A DNA stretch of 12,411 bases from contig JAOQAA010000639.1 in assembly GCA_025963815.1 (NCBI GenBank), positions 1-12,411 of the forward strand, written 5' to 3'. Under the pieces are notes generated by a model, which worked only from the letters and a program-made list of their open reading frames with translations, made no database searches and was not told where the DNA came from. Position numbers and translations under genes: made by a program. The first letter of the stretch is position 1. Each line of letters begins with the position of its first letter. Below, piece after piece: positions 1 through 7,031 of this stretch. Source of the stretch: Capsulimonas sp. (GTDB lineage Bacteria; Armatimonadota; Armatimonadia; Armatimonadales; Capsulimonadaceae).

Positions 1-207
1 GCTCGCGTCCCAGGCGGCCCAGGCGCTCACGGATACGAAATCCGGAATATTTTGATAGCCCGCGATGCGGAGGTCCAGGGGAAGCGGCGGGTCGTCCGGC
101 ATGACTTCCGCTCGCACAAGATTCAGAAAATCGTTGAGCGCGGTGAACTCATGCCCGTCGGCGCCCGCAAGGTCAAAAGGGAGAATGACGGCCGGATGCT
201 CATGCAT
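1..207 (-). CDS. GNAT-like N-acetyltransferase, N-terminal part (cut by window edge)
   Basis: The reading frame runs from ATG at 207 to base 1 without a stop, giving 69 residues. The start is supported by AGAGG about 8 bases upstream (AAGAGGTAACAACC then ATG). The protein opens MHEHPAVILPFDL and continues with a segment containing MPDDPPLPLDL and, later, FVSVSAWAAWD. That pattern (acidic/proline 'MPDDPP' stretch followed by a strand ending in WxAWD) is typical of the N-terminal half of a group of GNAT acetyltransferases. The acetyl-CoA binding motif would lie beyond the window, so the assignment rests on the N-terminal half only. The substrate is unknown. It is divergent from the membrane protein gene starting at 262, with 54 bases between the starts. 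Confidence 0.6.
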   Translation of the reverse strand, partial: MHEHPAVILPFDLAGADGHEFTALNDFLNLVRAEVMPDDPPLPLDLRIAGYQNIPDFVSVSAWAAWDAS

Positions 208-219
208 GGTTGTTACCTC

Positions 220-248
220 TTGTGGACTTCCCAATGGAATGCTATACT
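220..248 (+). promoter_or_regulatory. Sigma70-type promoter, extended -10, for the 262-795 gene
   Basis: TTGTGG at 220-225 is followed after 17 bases by TATACT at 243-248, and TG at 240-241 makes it an extended -10 (TGCTATACT). The predicted transcript start is near 255, only about 7 bases before the ATG at 262, so the mRNA would have almost no leader. No ribosome binding site is visible before that ATG, which agrees with this. Confidence 0.6.
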
Positions 249-269
249 GCTCTCAAGACACATGAACAA
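241..269 (-). promoter_or_regulatory. Possible divergent promoter for the acetyltransferase at 207
   Basis: On the minus strand TTGTTC (269-264) and TATAGC (246-241) are 17 bases apart. The -10 overlaps the -10 of the plus-strand promoter, so the two would compete for polymerase. The match is only moderate, and no other candidate was found in the 54-base gap. Confidence 0.3.
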
Positions 270-795
270 AATCGAAAAAGTCACAACCTCATCCTGGCTG
301 GAGACTGACAATCAGGACATCATCGTCTCCCGTCGGCCGATGCCGCAAAGGCTCTGGTTCGGCGCCCTCGCGGCTGCGATTGCGTGGCTCGCGGGTTACG
401 GCATTCACAAGACCTTGGCGACTGGCGACGTTTCCGCCGCCTGGGCCACCGCAGCGGTGATGCTGCTCCTGTATGGCCCGATGATCCTCGTATTCCTGCA
501 CGGCGCCGGCTCGCGCTGCTTTCGCCTGAAGATACGAGAGCGGGAATATTCGTTCCAGCAGGGTTTTCCCCTTTTGACCTGGACATCACAAGGACAAACC
601 GCCGGCGGCGAGCTTTCCGTCACACGTACAAAAAGCGGCCAGTTTCAAGTCCGATTTCGACCGCCGGGCTGGAGATACGGCCTTCCCATCGCGTATTTTG
701 CGACGGAAGCCGAGGCCCGCGACAAAGCCTGGCAAATCGCCGGGAAGCTGGACCTCAGCGTCAGGCGGCGGGACGCAATCTCGATTCGAGGTTGA
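262..795 (+). CDS. Hypothetical two-helix membrane protein
   Basis: A 177-residue protein of unknown function. Residues 31-48 and 59-79 form two hydrophobic segments (LWFGALAAAIAWLAG and a second ending YGPMILVFL) separated by a short loop, the usual hairpin membrane anchor. The rest, about residues 85-177, is a soluble beta-rich region with alternating polar/hydrophobic residues, ending in an Arg-rich tail. This two-helix plus C-terminal domain layout is seen in many small uncharacterised membrane proteins, including PH-like ones, but I see no diagnostic motif. The frame is open further upstream, from 52. I chose ATG 262 because the promoter lies at 220-248 and the upstream part overlaps, on the other strand, the better-supported acetyltransferase coding sequence. 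It is convergent with the ankyrin gene, 14 bases away. Confidence 0.65.
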   Translation: MNKIEKVTTSSWLETDNQDIIVSRRPMPQRLWFGALAAAIAWLAGYGIHKTLATGDVSAAWATAAVMLLLYGPMILVFLHGAGSRCFRLKIREREYSFQQGFPLLTWTSQGQTAGGELSVTRTKSGQFQVRFRPPGWRYGLPIAYFATEAEARDKAWQIAGKLDLSVRRRDAISIRG

Positions 796-810
796 GCGCC
801 GCCTGATTTT
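761..810 (+). terminator. Probable intrinsic terminator of the 262-795 gene
   Basis: TCAGGCGGCG at 761-770 pairs perfectly with CGCCGCCTGA at 797-806 and is followed by TTTT at 807-810. The 26-base interior can fold further (CTCG-ATT-CGAG). The left arm lies inside the last codons of the gene, which suits the very tight convergent junction. The T run is short, so efficiency is uncertain. Confidence 0.5.
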
Positions 811-1130
811 CAATTGATACGAAGCCCCATTTCCTCCAGCAGCGCAATCGCGTCGTGACAGCAGTTTCGAGGGGCGTATTCCAGAAGCGGCCACCCCTCC
901 GGGCTGGTCACATCGAGATCTGCGCCGTATTGGATGAGAAGCCGCGTGTACTCCAGGTCTCCCAGCGCGTCGAAGATCGGCAGGCTGCCCTTTCCATCCA
1001 TCTCGTCAGAGCCGTTTGCCCCACGCTCCAGCAGCAGGCGCAGAATGTCCACCTTCTTCATCTCGGCGGCGAATAATGCAGCGTCGCGGACGCTGAGTTC
1101 GGGATGTATTTTTTCTACCGCTTCGTCCAT
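810..1130 (-). CDS. Small ankyrin-repeat protein
   Basis: A 106-residue protein made almost entirely of ankyrin repeats. Recognisable pieces are AALFAAEMKKVDILRLLLER followed by GANG, then GSLPIFDALGDLEYTRLLIQ followed by YGADL, then PLLEYAPRNCCHDAIALLEE, each showing the helix-turn-helix and GA(D/N) turn of the family. Ankyrin repeats bind proteins; no catalytic part is present. There is no signal peptide, so it is probably cytoplasmic. The start was placed at ATG 1130 because AGGG lies 5 bases upstream. The frame continues further upstream to 1217, but that part would overlap the preceding gene. It lies 32 bases downstream of the exported WD40/ankyrin gene on the same strand, so the two are probably co-transcribed. 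Confidence 0.75.
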   Translation of the reverse strand: MDEAVEKIHPELSVRDAALFAAEMKKVDILRLLLERGANGSDEMDGKGSLPIFDALGDLEYTRLLIQYGADLDVTSPEGWPLLEYAPRNCCHDAIALLEEMGLRIN

Positions 1131-1162
1131 AATTTCCCTATCGACTCTCCTGATAAGATTCG

Positions 1163-3082
1163 TTAGGACTTCGCGCCGGCGTCGGTGAGCATTTTTCGGA
1201 TGGGGTCGTCCGAGCACAGGTCGAGGGCGGTTTGGCCTTTTTTATTCTTGGCGTTGACGTCGGCGTGGTGCGCGATCAGAGCAGCGGCGCATTGGGCGAA
1301 GCCGAGGCGGGTGGCGGAGATCAGGGCGGTGTCGTTGTCGCCGTCTGAAGTTGTGTCGCGGGCGTTGGGGTCGGCGCCTTTGTCCAGCAGCAGGGTCAGG
1401 ATGTCGGCGGATTTGGGGTTGGACGCGAGAATGGCGAGCGGGAGATGGAACAATGTGGGATCGTTGAAGTTGGGCGTGGCGTCCGCAATCGGGGCGACAG
1501 TCGCGAGATCGCCGCTCATGACGGCGTAGATCAGGGCATTGGTGCGGGCGTAAGTTTTGTCGTCCGGGTCGGCGAAGGTCAGAAGATTGGCGTCGGCGCC
1601 GCGCTTCAGAAGAAGGCGTACGATTTCGGATTTACCTTGCTCGGCCGCCTGCATCAGTGCGGTTTCGCCGTGAAGACGTTCGCGCGCATCGATCGCCGCG
1701 CCGTGGTCCAGCAGGAAGGCGCACATCGCCGCGTCTCCGTTCGAGGCAGCGGCGCAAAGCGACGGAAACTCTTCTTGCTTCGTAAGCGACACTCCCTGAT
1801 CCAGCAGCCATTGCATCATCGGAACGCTCTTACTGGAAACGGCGTCTCCCAGCACGCGAGAGGCAAATTGGGGGTCCTTGGGGGTAAAACTCGCGCCGGC
1901 GGCGACCAGCGCCTGGACGATCGCGGGATTGCCGCCGAATGCCGCACGCCCCAGCAGCGTCTGGTACTCGGAGTACGGCAAGTTCGGGTTGGCGCCCTTC
2001 GCCAGGGCAAGCTTGACCTTCGCCAGATCGCCGTGTTCAATCGCGTCCGACAGGGTCTTTTGTACGATCTGCTTGGGTGTCGGATGCTCGCGCGCATAGG
2101 CGAGTTTCCGGAGCGCCTTTTCGTCGATGCGATAGAGCGCGACCTCATGCATGCCATAGCCGTCGGCGATCAGCGCGCCATCGGGGGACACGGCGCAGAA
2201 GTCGCGGAAGAGCTTCAGGTCCGCAAGTTTTTTGCCGGTATGGCCGTCGTACACCGCCGTTCCATCTTCCTCGCTGCCGCTGATCAGAATCGCGCCCGAA
2301 CGGCTGAAGCCGGAGAAGTTCGTCTGTCCCCCACCCTCGGCGATCTGTTTCTTCGCGGCGACGCTCCAGATGTCCAGGCCGCCGCCGACGATCTTGCCGT
2401 CGGGGGAGATCGCATCAGAGCGGGCGCCCAGATTATCGTGGCTCCAAATCTTCCTGCCGGACGGAAGCGCGAAGACGGTGGACTGGGAAGCGGACGCCAG
2501 CAGGCGGTCCCCTGTGGCCGAAAACGAAACCATATATACGTCGCCGGGCGTATGCAGATCGCGCAGAATACGAAAGCTGGGGACCGACCAGAGGCGGACC
2601 GTCCCGGTCTCGTAGAGATCTCCGCGCCCCTCAGTGCATCCGGCCGCAAGAGACTTGCCATCCGGAGAAAAGGCGAGGAACAGGCCGAAGCCCGGAACAT
2701 GGAGGCGGCGCAGCGGCGCGCCGTCGCGCGCGTCGGCCAGGGCGACATAATCGTCCGTGCTGGATGTCGCCAGCAGAGCGCCATCGGGCGAGAGGGCCAG
2801 GGATTGTATGCCGCTGGATTGCAGCCGCTTCGTATGCAAGGTCCAGCGCTTGGCGCGGAGATCGTAAAGCGCCGCCGTGCCGTCGGACATGCCAATTGCC
2901 AGCACCCGCCCGTCGGGCGCCCACGCCTGCGAGGTAATCGTCGCCCCGGTGTAGGGCGACTTCACGGTGGAGTACGGCGGATCGAAAGCCGGCGGGTCGG
3001 ACTGCGCCCTCACAGGGAGCGAAGCCGAAAGCAAAGAAGCGGTCAGAGCACAGCAAAGAGCAGCAGATTTCGTCAGTGACAT
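1163..3082 (-). CDS. Exported WD40-like propeller and ankyrin-repeat protein
   Basis: A 639-residue protein. Residues 1-26 form a Sec signal peptide: K5, a hydrophobic core rich in Ala and Leu, and VRA at 24-26 before the cleavage site. Residues about 45-325 are a WD40-type beta propeller, shown by repeated 'SPDGxxLA' strands (APDGRVLAIG, SPDGALLATS, SPDGKSLAAG, SPDGKIVGGG, SPDGALIADG). Residues about 340-639 are a run of seven or so ankyrin repeats, for example GETALMQAAEQGKSEIVRLL with RGADANL, and a last one GQTALDLCSDDPIRKML. Both modules are protein-binding scaffolds; no enzyme motif is seen. The signal peptide places it in the periplasm or outside. It is the first gene of a two-gene minus-strand unit. 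A promoter-like element directly precedes the ATG, so the message may be leaderless. Confidence 0.85.
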   Translation of the reverse strand: MSLTKSAALCCALTASLLSASLPVRAQSDPPAFDPPYSTVKSPYTGATITSQAWAPDGRVLAIGMSDGTAALYDLRAKRWTLHTKRLQSSGIQSLALSPDGALLATSSTDDYVALADARDGAPLRRLHVPGFGLFLAFSPDGKSLAAGCTEGRGDLYETGTVRLWSVPSFRILRDLHTPGDVYMVSFSATGDRLLASASQSTVFALPSGRKIWSHDNLGARSDAISPDGKIVGGGLDIWSVAAKKQIAEGGGQTNFSGFSRSGAILISGSEEDGTAVYDGHTGKKLADLKLFRDFCAVSPDGALIADGYGMHEVALYRIDEKALRKLAYAREHPTPKQIVQKTLSDAIEHGDLAKVKLALAKGANPNLPYSEYQTLLGRAAFGGNPAIVQALVAAGASFTPKDPQFASRVLGDAVSSKSVPMMQWLLDQGVSLTKQEEFPSLCAAASNGDAAMCAFLLDHGAAIDARERLHGETALMQAAEQGKSEIVRLLLKRGADANLLTFADPDDKTYARTNALIYAVMSGDLATVAPIADATPNFNDPTLFHLPLAILASNPKSADILTLLLDKGADPNARDTTSDGDNDTALISATRLGFAQCAAALIAHHADVNAKNKKGQTALDLCSDDPIRKMLTDAGAKS

Positions 3083-3089
3083 AATCTTT

Positions 3090-3098
3090 ATTCTAGCA
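3090..3098 (-). promoter_or_regulatory. Extended -10 promoter element for the WD40/ankyrin unit
   Basis: Minus-strand TGCTAGAAT (3098-3090) is an extended -10 element. The predicted transcript start is near 3083, directly before the ATG at 3082. No Shine-Dalgarno sequence is present, so a leaderless mRNA is likely. No convincing -35 is seen at 17 bases, which is usual for extended -10 promoters. Confidence 0.45.
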
Positions 3099-3146
3099 TG
3101 GCGGCTCCTGCAAATCGAGCTTGCCTCCGCAAATTTCTCCGCCTGG

Positions 3147-3155
3147 TGCTATACT
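3147..3155 (+). promoter_or_regulatory. Extended -10 promoter element for the tandem membrane paralogs
   Basis: TGCTATACT at 3147-3155 is identical to the extended -10 at 240-248. No good -35 is seen at 17 bases. The predicted start near 3162 leaves a leader of about 67 bases, with GAGGAG at 3217-3222 before the ATG at 3229. Confidence 0.45.
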
Positions 3156-3228
3156 GATTTTATCGTTCGTCACGGCCCCCGGGTAAGCGCCCGCATTGGC
3201 CGCGCGTCCCAGCCCTGAGGAGCTTCCG

Positions 3229-4533
3229 ATGTCCCGCTATGAACTCTCCGGCAGGCCGGCCCCTGATTCGGGCGACGGCGCCGCGCCGGTCGATCTTCTG
3301 ACAAATCTCGATGAGCTCGACGCCGCGCCGCGCCTTGCGTCAAGCACTCCAATACTTGCGCCAAGCGATCCGGCGCCTGAATCCGAGCCGTCCGAACTCG
3401 ACACGATCCCCGATGCGCCCGCCGCGCCGATCCGCTATCGCATTCCCCTCCCGCCAAAGCGCGCACAAACGACGGCGGGCAGTCTGGGCGCTTCGTGGGT
3501 GGAGCAGCCGAAGACAGAGGCAGTCCCGCCTCCGGCGACGGAACCCGTTTCGCAGATGCTGACCGATGGCGTCACGCCCCGCGCGCCGCGCATGTATCCG
3601 CTGGACACCCCTCCGAAGCGTGCGGCGGAACGTGGCGATCTTTTCGGCGGGGATGATTTGGGGCTCGGAGCCGGCATGCCGCCGGAAGTCGCGGCGCTGC
3701 GCTGGAACTGGGGCGCATTCGTGCTGCCGCCCCTATGGTGCGCTTCGAACGGCGTTCCCAGCCTTGGCGTTGCCTACGCGCTGGCCGGGGTCTTCTTTTT
3801 GCTTTCGCCGTTTCTCTTTGGGCCGGCATTCGGCGCGCCTGTGTTTTTCGGCTCGGCGCTCACGATGCTGGGAATCGGTATGTACCTGGGCGCATCCGGC
3901 AACGAGATCGCCTGGCGAAACCGTAAGACCGGCGGCGACACGCAGCGCTTCCTCCAGATCCAGCAGGGCTGGATGCTGTCCGCCGTGACGATCGCCCTGC
4001 CGATCTATGCGTTCCTATTCGCCGCCTTCGGTTTCCAGGTGATCCGCGCCAGCCGGGAGAACCAGGAAACGGCCGCCCGCTCCCGCGCCATCCAGGACGC
4101 CGCGCCGAGCATGGCGCAGCCCGCCGCGCTGCCCAGCCCGCCGACAACGCCTTCGATCATCGAGGCTCCAGCAGTCGGCGATTTCAACCGCGACCATTAC
4201 GCGCATCCCGAAAACCGCCCGGCCGGACCGCCTGCTCCCACCGAGGGCCTCAGCGGCGCCCCGAACGCCCCCGCAGGCGGAACCCCGCAGGCGGAGCCCG
4301 GCGCCCTGCCCGCCCCCGGTCCCGGCATCCCAAACACGCCGGACGCCCAGCAGCCCATCAGCCTGCCCTCCGGCCAATACGAGCAGCCCGCCTCTTCGCC
4401 CGACCAAAACGCCGCGCCCCCCGCCCCGTCGCCGGAGCCCGCGCCCTACCCAAGCGCGCCGGAGCAAAACGCCGCGCCGCCGCCCGAGCAAGCACAGCCC
4501 ACCGCCCCCGGCATGCCGCCGGGACAGCAGTAA
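3229..4533 (+). CDS. Membrane protein with Pro-rich tail, paralog 1
   Basis: A 434-residue protein. ATG 3229 was chosen over an earlier TTG at 3196 because GAGGAG lies 6 bases upstream and the downstream paralog has the same arrangement. It begins MSRYELSG, followed by a disordered Pro/Ala-rich stretch to about residue 148. Residues about 150-285 are a hydrophobic domain starting EVAALRWNWGAFVLPPLW, with roughly four membrane segments and a conserved GNEIAWRNR before the last helix. The 'WNWGAF-LPP-W' opening resembles the DUF2628-like group of small membrane proteins; that match is tentative. From about 290 to the end the protein is Pro/Ala/Gln-rich, with GQYEQPA, PEQNAAPP and a terminal PGMPPGQQ. 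Function is unknown. It forms a likely two-gene unit with its paralog. Confidence 0.75.
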   Translation: MSRYELSGRPAPDSGDGAAPVDLLTNLDELDAAPRLASSTPILAPSDPAPESEPSELDTIPDAPAAPIRYRIPLPPKRAQTTAGSLGASWVEQPKTEAVPPPATEPVSQMLTDGVTPRAPRMYPLDTPPKRAAERGDLFGGDDLGLGAGMPPEVAALRWNWGAFVLPPLWCASNGVPSLGVAYALAGVFFLLSPFLFGPAFGAPVFFGSALTMLGIGMYLGASGNEIAWRNRKTGGDTQRFLQIQQGWMLSAVTIALPIYAFLFAAFGFQVIRASRENQETAARSRAIQDAAPSMAQPAALPSPPTTPSIIEAPAVGDFNRDHYAHPENRPAGPPAPTEGLSGAPNAPAGGTPQAEPGALPAPGPGIPNTPDAQQPISLPSGQYEQPASSPDQNAAPPAPSPEPAPYPSAPEQNAAPPPEQAQPTAPGMPPGQQ

Positions 4534-4553
4534 AGCTATTGTTTGGGTGTTTA

Positions 4554-4617
4554 GGCCCCTCCGTCCCAATTCTGGGGGACTTGGAAGAATGGCCCCTCCG
4601 CCCCAATTCTGGGGGAC
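4554..4617 (+). repeat. Two direct copies of a 27-bp GC-rich repeat
   Basis: Bases 4554-4580 and 4591-4617 match at 26 of 27 positions; the one difference is T versus C at the eleventh base. Each copy contains CCCAATTCTGGGGG, which can fold as a small C/G hairpin over an AATTCT loop. The repeat period is 37 bases. Both lie in the 123-base gap between the two paralogs. The form resembles short dispersed intergenic repeats seen in many genomes; whether it is dispersed here cannot be judged from one window. Confidence 0.8.
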
Positions 4618-4656
4618 CAGAGCGGGCTCACAGTTACGTTTTACGAGGAGATTCCG

Positions 4657-5901
4657 ATGGCCCGCTACGATCTGTCCGGCAACCTGATCCCTGAACCGGA
4701 AGACACCGGCGCCCCCGCTTACCGCGCGCCCGGCCCGCCGCCCGATCTTGCTTCCGGGCCATCCGTGGAGCCCCCTCCCTATGGACAGCCGCCGCCGGCC
4801 AAAGAGCCTGCCCCGTGGGCGGGACATCCGACTCCGGGCCTTAACGCGCCGCTGCCGAATCCGAACCGCGCTCCCGTGGACACCGCGCCGCCCCAGGCGC
4901 CGCGTCCTACTCCCGGCGGCGGATGGCAGGCGGCGCCTTACGACAATCTTTATCAGGGAAATGATTCAGGGCGAAACGCCGGCGTGCCGCAGGAGGTGGC
5001 GGCGCTGCGCTGGAACTGGGGCGCCTTTTTCCTGCCGCCGATGTGGTGCGCGGCGCACGGCGCGCCCGCCATTGGGTATTTCTACGACCTGGTCGGGATC
5101 TTCTTTTTGCTTTCGCCGTTTCTCTTCGGGCCGACCTGGGGGATCCTGATCTTCTTCACGACGGCGTTTCTGCTGTTCGGAACCGGGGTTTATCTGGGCG
5201 CCTGCGGCAATGAGATCGCCTGGAAGAACCGCATCTTCGACAACGGCGTGGATGGCTTCTTTCAGGTGCAGCGGAGCTGGACGATCTCCAGCTTCGCCAT
5301 CGCGCTGCCGCTCTATGCGATTCTGTTCTCCGCATTCAGCTATCAGGTCGTCCGCGCCAGCCACAGACAGCAGGCGCTCATTGATCGCGCTCTCGCGGCG
5401 CGGGCCGCCTCCGAAACCGCGCCGCCTCCCGCCGCCATGCCCCCGAGACAGGTCTTTCAGCAGAACCCACAGCAGCCGACGCGAACCATCATCTACGGGA
5501 CTCCGCCATCCATGTACGGGCGATCCCCCGGCATGTATGGCCGGCCCAACTACGCCGACCCACAAAGCCAGCTGCCTCCGTCCCCCTACGACCGGTCCCG
5601 CTTCCCCGGAGGTATGGTCGGGCGCGCCCCTGTCACCATCGTCGTCACTCCCAGAGCGCCTGGCGCGGGCGAACCGCAGGGCGCCCCCGGCTTTCAGGGG
5701 GCGCCCAACGCTCAAGGCGCGCCGAGTTCCGAGCAGCCTGTCAGTCCGCCCGCCGGACAATATGAACAGCCCGCGCCGTCCCCGGAGCAAAATCCCGCGC
5801 CTCAGCCTGCGCCCTACCAGAACGCGCCCGAGCAAAACGCCGCACCGCCACAAGAGCCGGCGCAAGGCGCATACCCCGGCCTGCCGCCGGGCCAGCAGTA
5901 A
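4657..5901 (+). CDS. Membrane protein with Pro-rich tail, paralog 2
   Basis: A 414-residue protein with the same plan as the gene before it. It begins MARYDLSG with GAGGAG 6 bases before the ATG. A Pro-rich stretch leads to the membrane domain at about residues 108-245 (EVAALRWNWGAFFLPPMWCA, then LLSPFLFGPTWG, GNEIAWKNR and a final helix ending YQVVRAS). The tail, residues about 250-414, carries short Tyr/Gly/Pro motifs (MYGRSPGMYGRP), then GQYEQPA, APEQNAAPP and a terminal PGLPPGQQ. The membrane domain and both protein ends are much more alike between the paralogs than the linkers. The tails look unstructured and could be extracytoplasmic or act as binding regions; the side of the membrane is not settled. 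Function unknown. It converges with the anti-sigma gene, 14 bases away. Confidence 0.75.
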   Translation: MARYDLSGNLIPEPEDTGAPAYRAPGPPPDLASGPSVEPPPYGQPPPAKEPAPWAGHPTPGLNAPLPNPNRAPVDTAPPQAPRPTPGGGWQAAPYDNLYQGNDSGRNAGVPQEVAALRWNWGAFFLPPMWCAAHGAPAIGYFYDLVGIFFLLSPFLFGPTWGILIFFTTAFLLFGTGVYLGACGNEIAWKNRIFDNGVDGFFQVQRSWTISSFAIALPLYAILFSAFSYQVVRASHRQQALIDRALAARAASETAPPPAAMPPRQVFQQNPQQPTRTIIYGTPPSMYGRSPGMYGRPNYADPQSQLPPSPYDRSRFPGGMVGRAPVTIVVTPRAPGAGEPQGAPGFQGAPNAQGAPSSEQPVSPPAGQYEQPAPSPEQNPAPQPAPYQNAPEQNAAPPQEPAQGAYPGLPPGQQ

Positions 5902-5915
5902 AGCAGCAATAAGCG

Positions 5916-6425
5916 TCAGACTGCGCTCACAGTTACGGAGCCTCCGTAAGAGGTATCGCGTTCGCGGGCCTGCTCGGCGTCGGCCTGAGTTTCGTAGATC
6001 AAATTTTTCTCGACCCGCACCGTCGTCCCGTGCGGATCGGTCGTGGTGAAGTCGACTTTATCGGACAATCCATCCAGCAGGGATAAACCCCACCCGCCCA
6101 GTCGCTCTCCTCCGTACCCGTCGTCGCGCATCGAGCCAACATGCCGCACGGCGTTCTGGTCGAAGCCAGCGCCGGTATCCCTCACCGTAATGACGACCTT
6201 GGGCTTGTAGTATTCCAGAGTTACCTCGAACTTAGCCGAGGTCGACTGTGCGTGACGAATGACATTCGAACACAGCTCTGCGACAATCGTCTCCACATCA
6301 TCGATCACATGTCGCATCACGCACATGTCTTCGAGCAGGCATCGGCTGAGCAAACGCGTCGTGCGAATATAATGCCCATCTTCCGGCAATTCCAGCGAGA
6401 GACGCAATATCAAGGGAAACCCCAT
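5916..6425 (-). CDS. RsbW/SpoIIAB-like anti-sigma factor kinase (ATP-binding protein)
   Basis: A 169-residue protein with the Bergerat (GHKL) ATP-binding fold of serine-kinase anti-sigma factors. The N box is ELCSNVIRH (E50, N54, H58), the G1 box is DTGAGFD (residues 83-89) and the G2 box is LGGWGLSLL (109-117). Family members hold a sigma factor in complex and release it when an anti-anti-sigma (STAS) protein is dephosphorylated; related ones act on other switch proteins. Length fits the family (about 140-170). A C-terminal extension of some 28 residues (ETQADAEQARERD onward) lies beyond the usual fold. The start at ATG 6425 has only a weak GAG just upstream. No STAS, phosphatase or sigma gene is in the window, so its partner is elsewhere. 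It is divergent from the acetyltransferase gene at 6624. Confidence 0.85.
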   Translation of the reverse strand: MGFPLILRLSLELPEDGHYIRTTRLLSRCLLEDMCVMRHVIDDVETIVAELCSNVIRHAQSTSAKFEVTLEYYKPKVVITVRDTGAGFDQNAVRHVGSMRDDGYGGERLGGWGLSLLDGLSDKVDFTTTDPHGTTVRVEKNLIYETQADAEQARERDTSYGGSVTVSAV

Positions 6426-6553
6426 TTCTCAATCAGCCGCCGTGACAAGAACCAAAACAAAATCCAAAATTGAACTGATTACTTTCTTATACCAACAATC
6501 CCAGTTTTCCCCCCAACTAAAATATGAGCCGTTCGGCGAACATTCACGGCGGC

Positions 6554-6582
6554 TTGCCGGATTCTCCCAAACTCAGTATAAT
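6554..6582 (+). promoter_or_regulatory. Strong sigma70-type promoter for the 6624 gene
   Basis: TTGCCG at 6554-6559, 17 bases, then a perfect TATAAT at 6577-6582. The predicted start near 6589 gives a leader of about 35 bases to the ATG at 6624. This is the best promoter in the window. The rest of the 198-base divergent region 6426-6623 is comparatively AT-rich and shows no other clear element. The promoter of the minus-strand anti-sigma gene could not be placed with confidence. Confidence 0.65.
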
Positions 6583-6623
6583 CCCATCACGTATTCACCG
6601 CCGAATGAACGGAACCATCAACC

Positions 6624-7022
6624 ATGTCGATCCAATACCTGACGAACGCCGTGATCAGCGCTCAAGATTTGGCCGCTCTCTTTGACAGATCGGGCATCCG
6701 AAGGCCGACCGGCGACTTGCCCCGGATTCAGCACATGATCGACCATGCGAATCTGACGGTCACGGCGTGGGACGGAGAAAAATTAGTCGGCGTCGCGCGC
6801 TCGCTGACGGACTTCGTCTGGTGCTGCTACCTCTCGGATCTGGCGGTCGACCGCGACTACCAGCGCCAGGGCGTCGGCAGCGCGCTGGTGGAGGAAACGC
6901 GGGAAGTGATCGGGGAGCAAGCAACGCTCGTTCTGCTGTCCGCCCCTGAGGCGATGGAGTATTACCCAAGGATCGGCCTGGAACCGGTCGAATCCGGCTG
7001 GATGATCAAGCGGACGGCGTAG
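6624..7022 (+). CDS. GNAT family N-acetyltransferase
   Basis: A 132-residue single-domain acetyltransferase that would transfer an acetyl group from acetyl-CoA to an amine; the substrate cannot be told. Motif A is complete: SDLAVDRDYQRQGVGSALVE, with the pyrophosphate-binding Q-R-Q-G-V-G at residues 80-85. The later YYPRIGLEPVESGWMIKR (from residue 113) is the typical end of this short GNAT class, where the YP/GL segment closes the fold. The length is usual for this class. The start at ATG 6624 fits the upstream promoter; the ribosome binding site is weak. It appears to be transcribed alone. Confidence 0.85.
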   Translation: MSIQYLTNAVISAQDLAALFDRSGIRRPTGDLPRIQHMIDHANLTVTAWDGEKLVGVARSLTDFVWCCYLSDLAVDRDYQRQGVGSALVEETREVIGEQATLVLLSAPEAMEYYPRIGLEPVESGWMIKRTA

Positions 7023-7031
7023 TAGATGGAT

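Noticed and set aside
1445..3079. Long plus-strand open frame of 544 codons opposite the WD40/ankyrin gene
   Set aside because: It is antisense to a gene with a signal peptide and clear WD40 and ankyrin repeats. Its translation is Arg/Gly-rich with no recognisable motif.
4015..4827. Long minus-strand frame opposite the Pro-rich tail of paralog 1
   Set aside because: Gly/Arg-rich translation that mirrors Pro/Ala codons on the other strand; no motif, and it crosses the intergenic repeats.
4966..5865. Long minus-strand frame opposite paralog 2
   Set aside because: Same reason: an Arg/Gly-rich mirror of a real gene with a good ribosome binding site and paralog support.
4626..5937. 13-base direct repeat GCTCACAGTTACG before and after paralog 2 (4626-4638, 5925-5937)
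   Set aside because: About one 13-base match is expected by chance in 12 kb, and the second copy is inside the anti-sigma coding sequence.
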